Source: Congregibacter variabilis
GTDB lineage: Bacteria > Pseudomonadota > Gammaproteobacteria > Pseudomonadales > Halieaceae
DNA: 64,000 bases
NCBI RefSeq assembly: GCF_045689235.1
Contig: NZ_CP136864.1
Span: forward strand, 434,001 to 498,000
Direction: 5' to 3'
Shown here: positions 62,690-64,000 of the stretch, piece by piece
Layout: each line of letters begins with the position of its first letter
Position numbering within the stretch: the first letter of the stretch is position 1
Made by a program: the position numbers and the translations under genes
The notes under the pieces: model-generated
The model's database searches: none
What the model was told of the DNA's origin: nothing
What the model saw: only the letters and a program-made list of their open reading frames with translations

Positions 62690-63064
62690 GTGAAAGACAA
62701 CCGTCCGGTCAATCTCGACATCGGAACCATCCGATTACCTATCACTGCTTACGCCTCAATTTTGCATCGGATTTCCGGTGTGATAATGGTTGTAGCTTCC
62801 TTCCTGTTGCTGTGGGCGCTGGAGCAGAGTCTTGCCAGTCCCGAGGGCTTTGCGAGTCTTGGCGAGTTGTTTTCTAGTCCGCTGGCCAAGTTCGTCGTGT
62901 GGGGTATCGTCACCGCGCTGATTTATCACAGCTTGGCGGGCGTAAAGCATCTCATCATGGATTTTGGTGTTGGGGAAACCATGGAAGGCGGTGTTTTGGG
63001 CGCTCGCCTGGTTTTTGTTCTCACCGCTGTTAGCGCCGTACTGGTAGGAGTCGCATTATGGTAA
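62690..63064 (+). CDS. sdhC: SdhC, succinate dehydrogenase cytochrome b subunit
   Basis: This 124-residue membrane subunit has three helices, the quinone-site motif ILHRISGVIM near residue 30 and the haem-ligand His in YHSLAGVKHLIMDFG. Start is GTG 62690 with TTAGGAG upstream. It forms the membrane anchor with SdhD. The stop overlaps sdhD by 7 bases. Confidence 0.96.
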   Translation: MKDNRPVNLDIGTIRLPITAYASILHRISGVIMVVASFLLLWALEQSLASPEGFASLGELFSSPLAKFVVWGIVTALIYHSLAGVKHLIMDFGVGETMEGGVLGARLVFVLTAVSAVLVGVALW

Positions 63065-63417
63065 CCGCTGTTACGAGTCTTTCTCGCTCCGGTTTATCGG
63101 ATTGGTTGGTGCAGCGTGTCACTGCCGTTATCCTTCTGGCGTTTTTCGTGTTTGTTGGTGTGCAGATCGCTGCCGGCGTTAGCTACGCCGAATGGACAGC
63201 GCTGTTTTCTCAGACATGGATGAAGATATTCACACTGCTTGCGATTCTGTCGCTTGCCGCCCACGCCTGGATAGGGATGTGGGGAGTGTTTACGGATTAC
63301 CTCACGGAACGCCTTATGGGTTCTCGGGGCAATGTTTTACGGATCGGTTTACAGCTGCTTACATCGCTGTCACTGGTCATTTATGTAATTTGGGGCATCC
63401 AGATAGTCTGGGCCTAA
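63058..63417 (+). CDS. sdhD: SdhD, succinate dehydrogenase membrane anchor
   Basis: This 119-residue subunit has three helices, the haem-region motif AAHAWIGMWGVFTDYL and the N-terminal DWLVQRVTAVIL. It completes the quinone site with SdhC. The ATG overlaps the sdhC end; SdhA follows 39 bp later. Confidence 0.95.
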   Translation: MVTAVTSLSRSGLSDWLVQRVTAVILLAFFVFVGVQIAAGVSYAEWTALFSQTWMKIFTLLAILSLAAHAWIGMWGVFTDYLTERLMGSRGNVLRIGLQLLTSLSLVIYVIWGIQIVWA

Positions 63418-63456
63418 AGTTTGGCAGTGATTCCTTCAACAGGAGCATAGTTACGA

Positions 63457-64000
63457 ATGCGCACAATTTCTTTTGACGGTGTGATTGTAGGCGGCGGCGG
63501 AGCTGGTATGCGCGCTGCGCTTCAGTTGGCGCAGTCCGGCTACAAGACGGCGGTAATTAGCAAAGTCTTTCCCACACGCTCACACACGGTGTCAGCCCAA
63601 GGTGGTATTACTTGTGCGATCGCCAGCGCTGACCCCCAGGATGATTGGCGGTGGCACATGTATGACACCGTCAAGGGCTCTGATTACATCGGCGATCAGG
63701 ATGCTATCGAGTACATGACCTCAGTGGGTCCAGAGGCGATCTTTGAGCTTGAGCACATGGGGCTGCCTTTCTCCCGTACAGAAGACGGTCGCATTTATCA
63801 GCGGCCCTTTGGTGGTCAGTCCAAGGACTTTGGCAAGGGTGGTCAGGCTGCGCGTACCTGCGCTGCAGCAGATCGCACCGGGCACGCCTTGTTGCACACG
63901 CTGTACCAGAACAACATAAAGAACAAAACGGTCTTCTTTAACGAATGGTTTGCCACAGACCTGGTGAAGAACCAGGATGGTGTCGTAGTCGGTGTTATCG
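63457..64000 (+). CDS. sdhA: SdhA, succinate dehydrogenase flavoprotein, 3'-truncated by the window end
   Basis: The first 181 codons are present. They include the FAD-binding motif VGGGGAGMRAAL (12-17 glycines), His43 for covalent FAD in TRSHTVSAQGG, and RPFGGQSKDFGKGGQAARTC, as in E. coli SdhA. The complete protein should be near 590 residues. AACAGGAG precedes the ATG by 11 bases. It oxidises succinate to fumarate at complex II. Confidence 0.96.
   Translation, partial: MRTISFDGVIVGGGGAGMRAALQLAQSGYKTAVISKVFPTRSHTVSAQGGITCAIASADPQDDWRWHMYDTVKGSDYIGDQDAIEYMTSVGPEAIFELEHMGLPFSRTEDGRIYQRPFGGQSKDFGKGGQAARTCAAADRTGHALLHTLYQNNIKNKTVFFNEWFATDLVKNQDGVVVGVI

Overview
The window is about 64 kb of contiguous, gene-dense chromosome from a gammaproteobacterium. 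Base composition looks moderately GC-rich, in the mid-fifties per cent by eye. Gene order and protein types (zipA next to ligA, a single-layer tesA/ybbA/ybbP divergon, a complete System I cytochrome c maturation operon, WS/DGAT, an OxyR-type LysR regulator, an alginate-export-family barrel) fit a marine, aerobic, heterotrophic member of the Cellvibrionales, with Halieaceae (OM60/NOR5 clade) the best guess. That placement is inferred from gene content; no rRNA gene is present to confirm it. No tRNA, rRNA, insertion sequence, prophage, integrase or CRISPR array was seen. The region is core chromosome rather than an island.

Layout. 1-4.1 kb: 3' part of glycerol kinase, a guanidinobutyrase-type ureohydrolase facing a succinate-semialdehyde dehydrogenase, and a small VOC protein. 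4.2-7.2 kb: phage-shock (Psp) locus, with pspF divergent from a sigma-54-type promoter that drives an unrecognised two-helix membrane protein, then pspA, pspB and pspC. 7.3-16.8 kb: two alpha/beta hydrolases, an outer-membrane barrel, a two-domain universal stress protein, polyphosphate kinase, a DUF808 membrane protein and a HerA-like ATPase. 16.9-29 kb: a wax-ester/DGAT acyltransferase with a histone-like tail, a secreted M20 peptidase, a membrane-anchored glutamate-synthase-like protein, a BrxR/CapW-like WYL regulator, a repeat lipoprotein, a peroxiredoxin, a MATE exporter, a second (DGAT2/PES-like) acyltransferase, NnrU, a HAD phosphatase and OxyR. 29-36.3 kb: voltage-gated K+ channel with tesA, ybbA-ybbP, a TetR regulator with malate dehydrogenase, and ttcA. 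36.3-43.3 kb: ccmABCDEFGHI. 43.4-50.6 kb: smc-zipA-ligA and a lipoprotein lytic transglycosylase. 50.6-59.8 kb: phoB-phoR-pstS-pstC-pstA-pstB-phoU-hisC behind a clear Pho box. 59.8-64 kb: a FabH-like synthase, gltA, and the divergent sdhC-sdhD-sdhA (cut by the window end).

How the genes work together. Several modules cooperate: envelope stress (Psp), phosphate sensing and uptake (PhoBR-Pst-PhoU) with polyphosphate synthesis (Ppk1), respiration and TCA cycle (gltA, sdh, mdh, ccm), neutral-lipid and acyl metabolism (WS/DGAT, DGAT2-like acyltransferase, FabH-like, TesA), and cell division and DNA maintenance (smc, zipA, ligA). I found no complete, undescribed multi-gene system. The most interesting leads are the extra membrane protein at the head of the psp operon, the orphan WYL regulator, the WS/DGAT tail, and hisC fused into the Pho/Pst operon.
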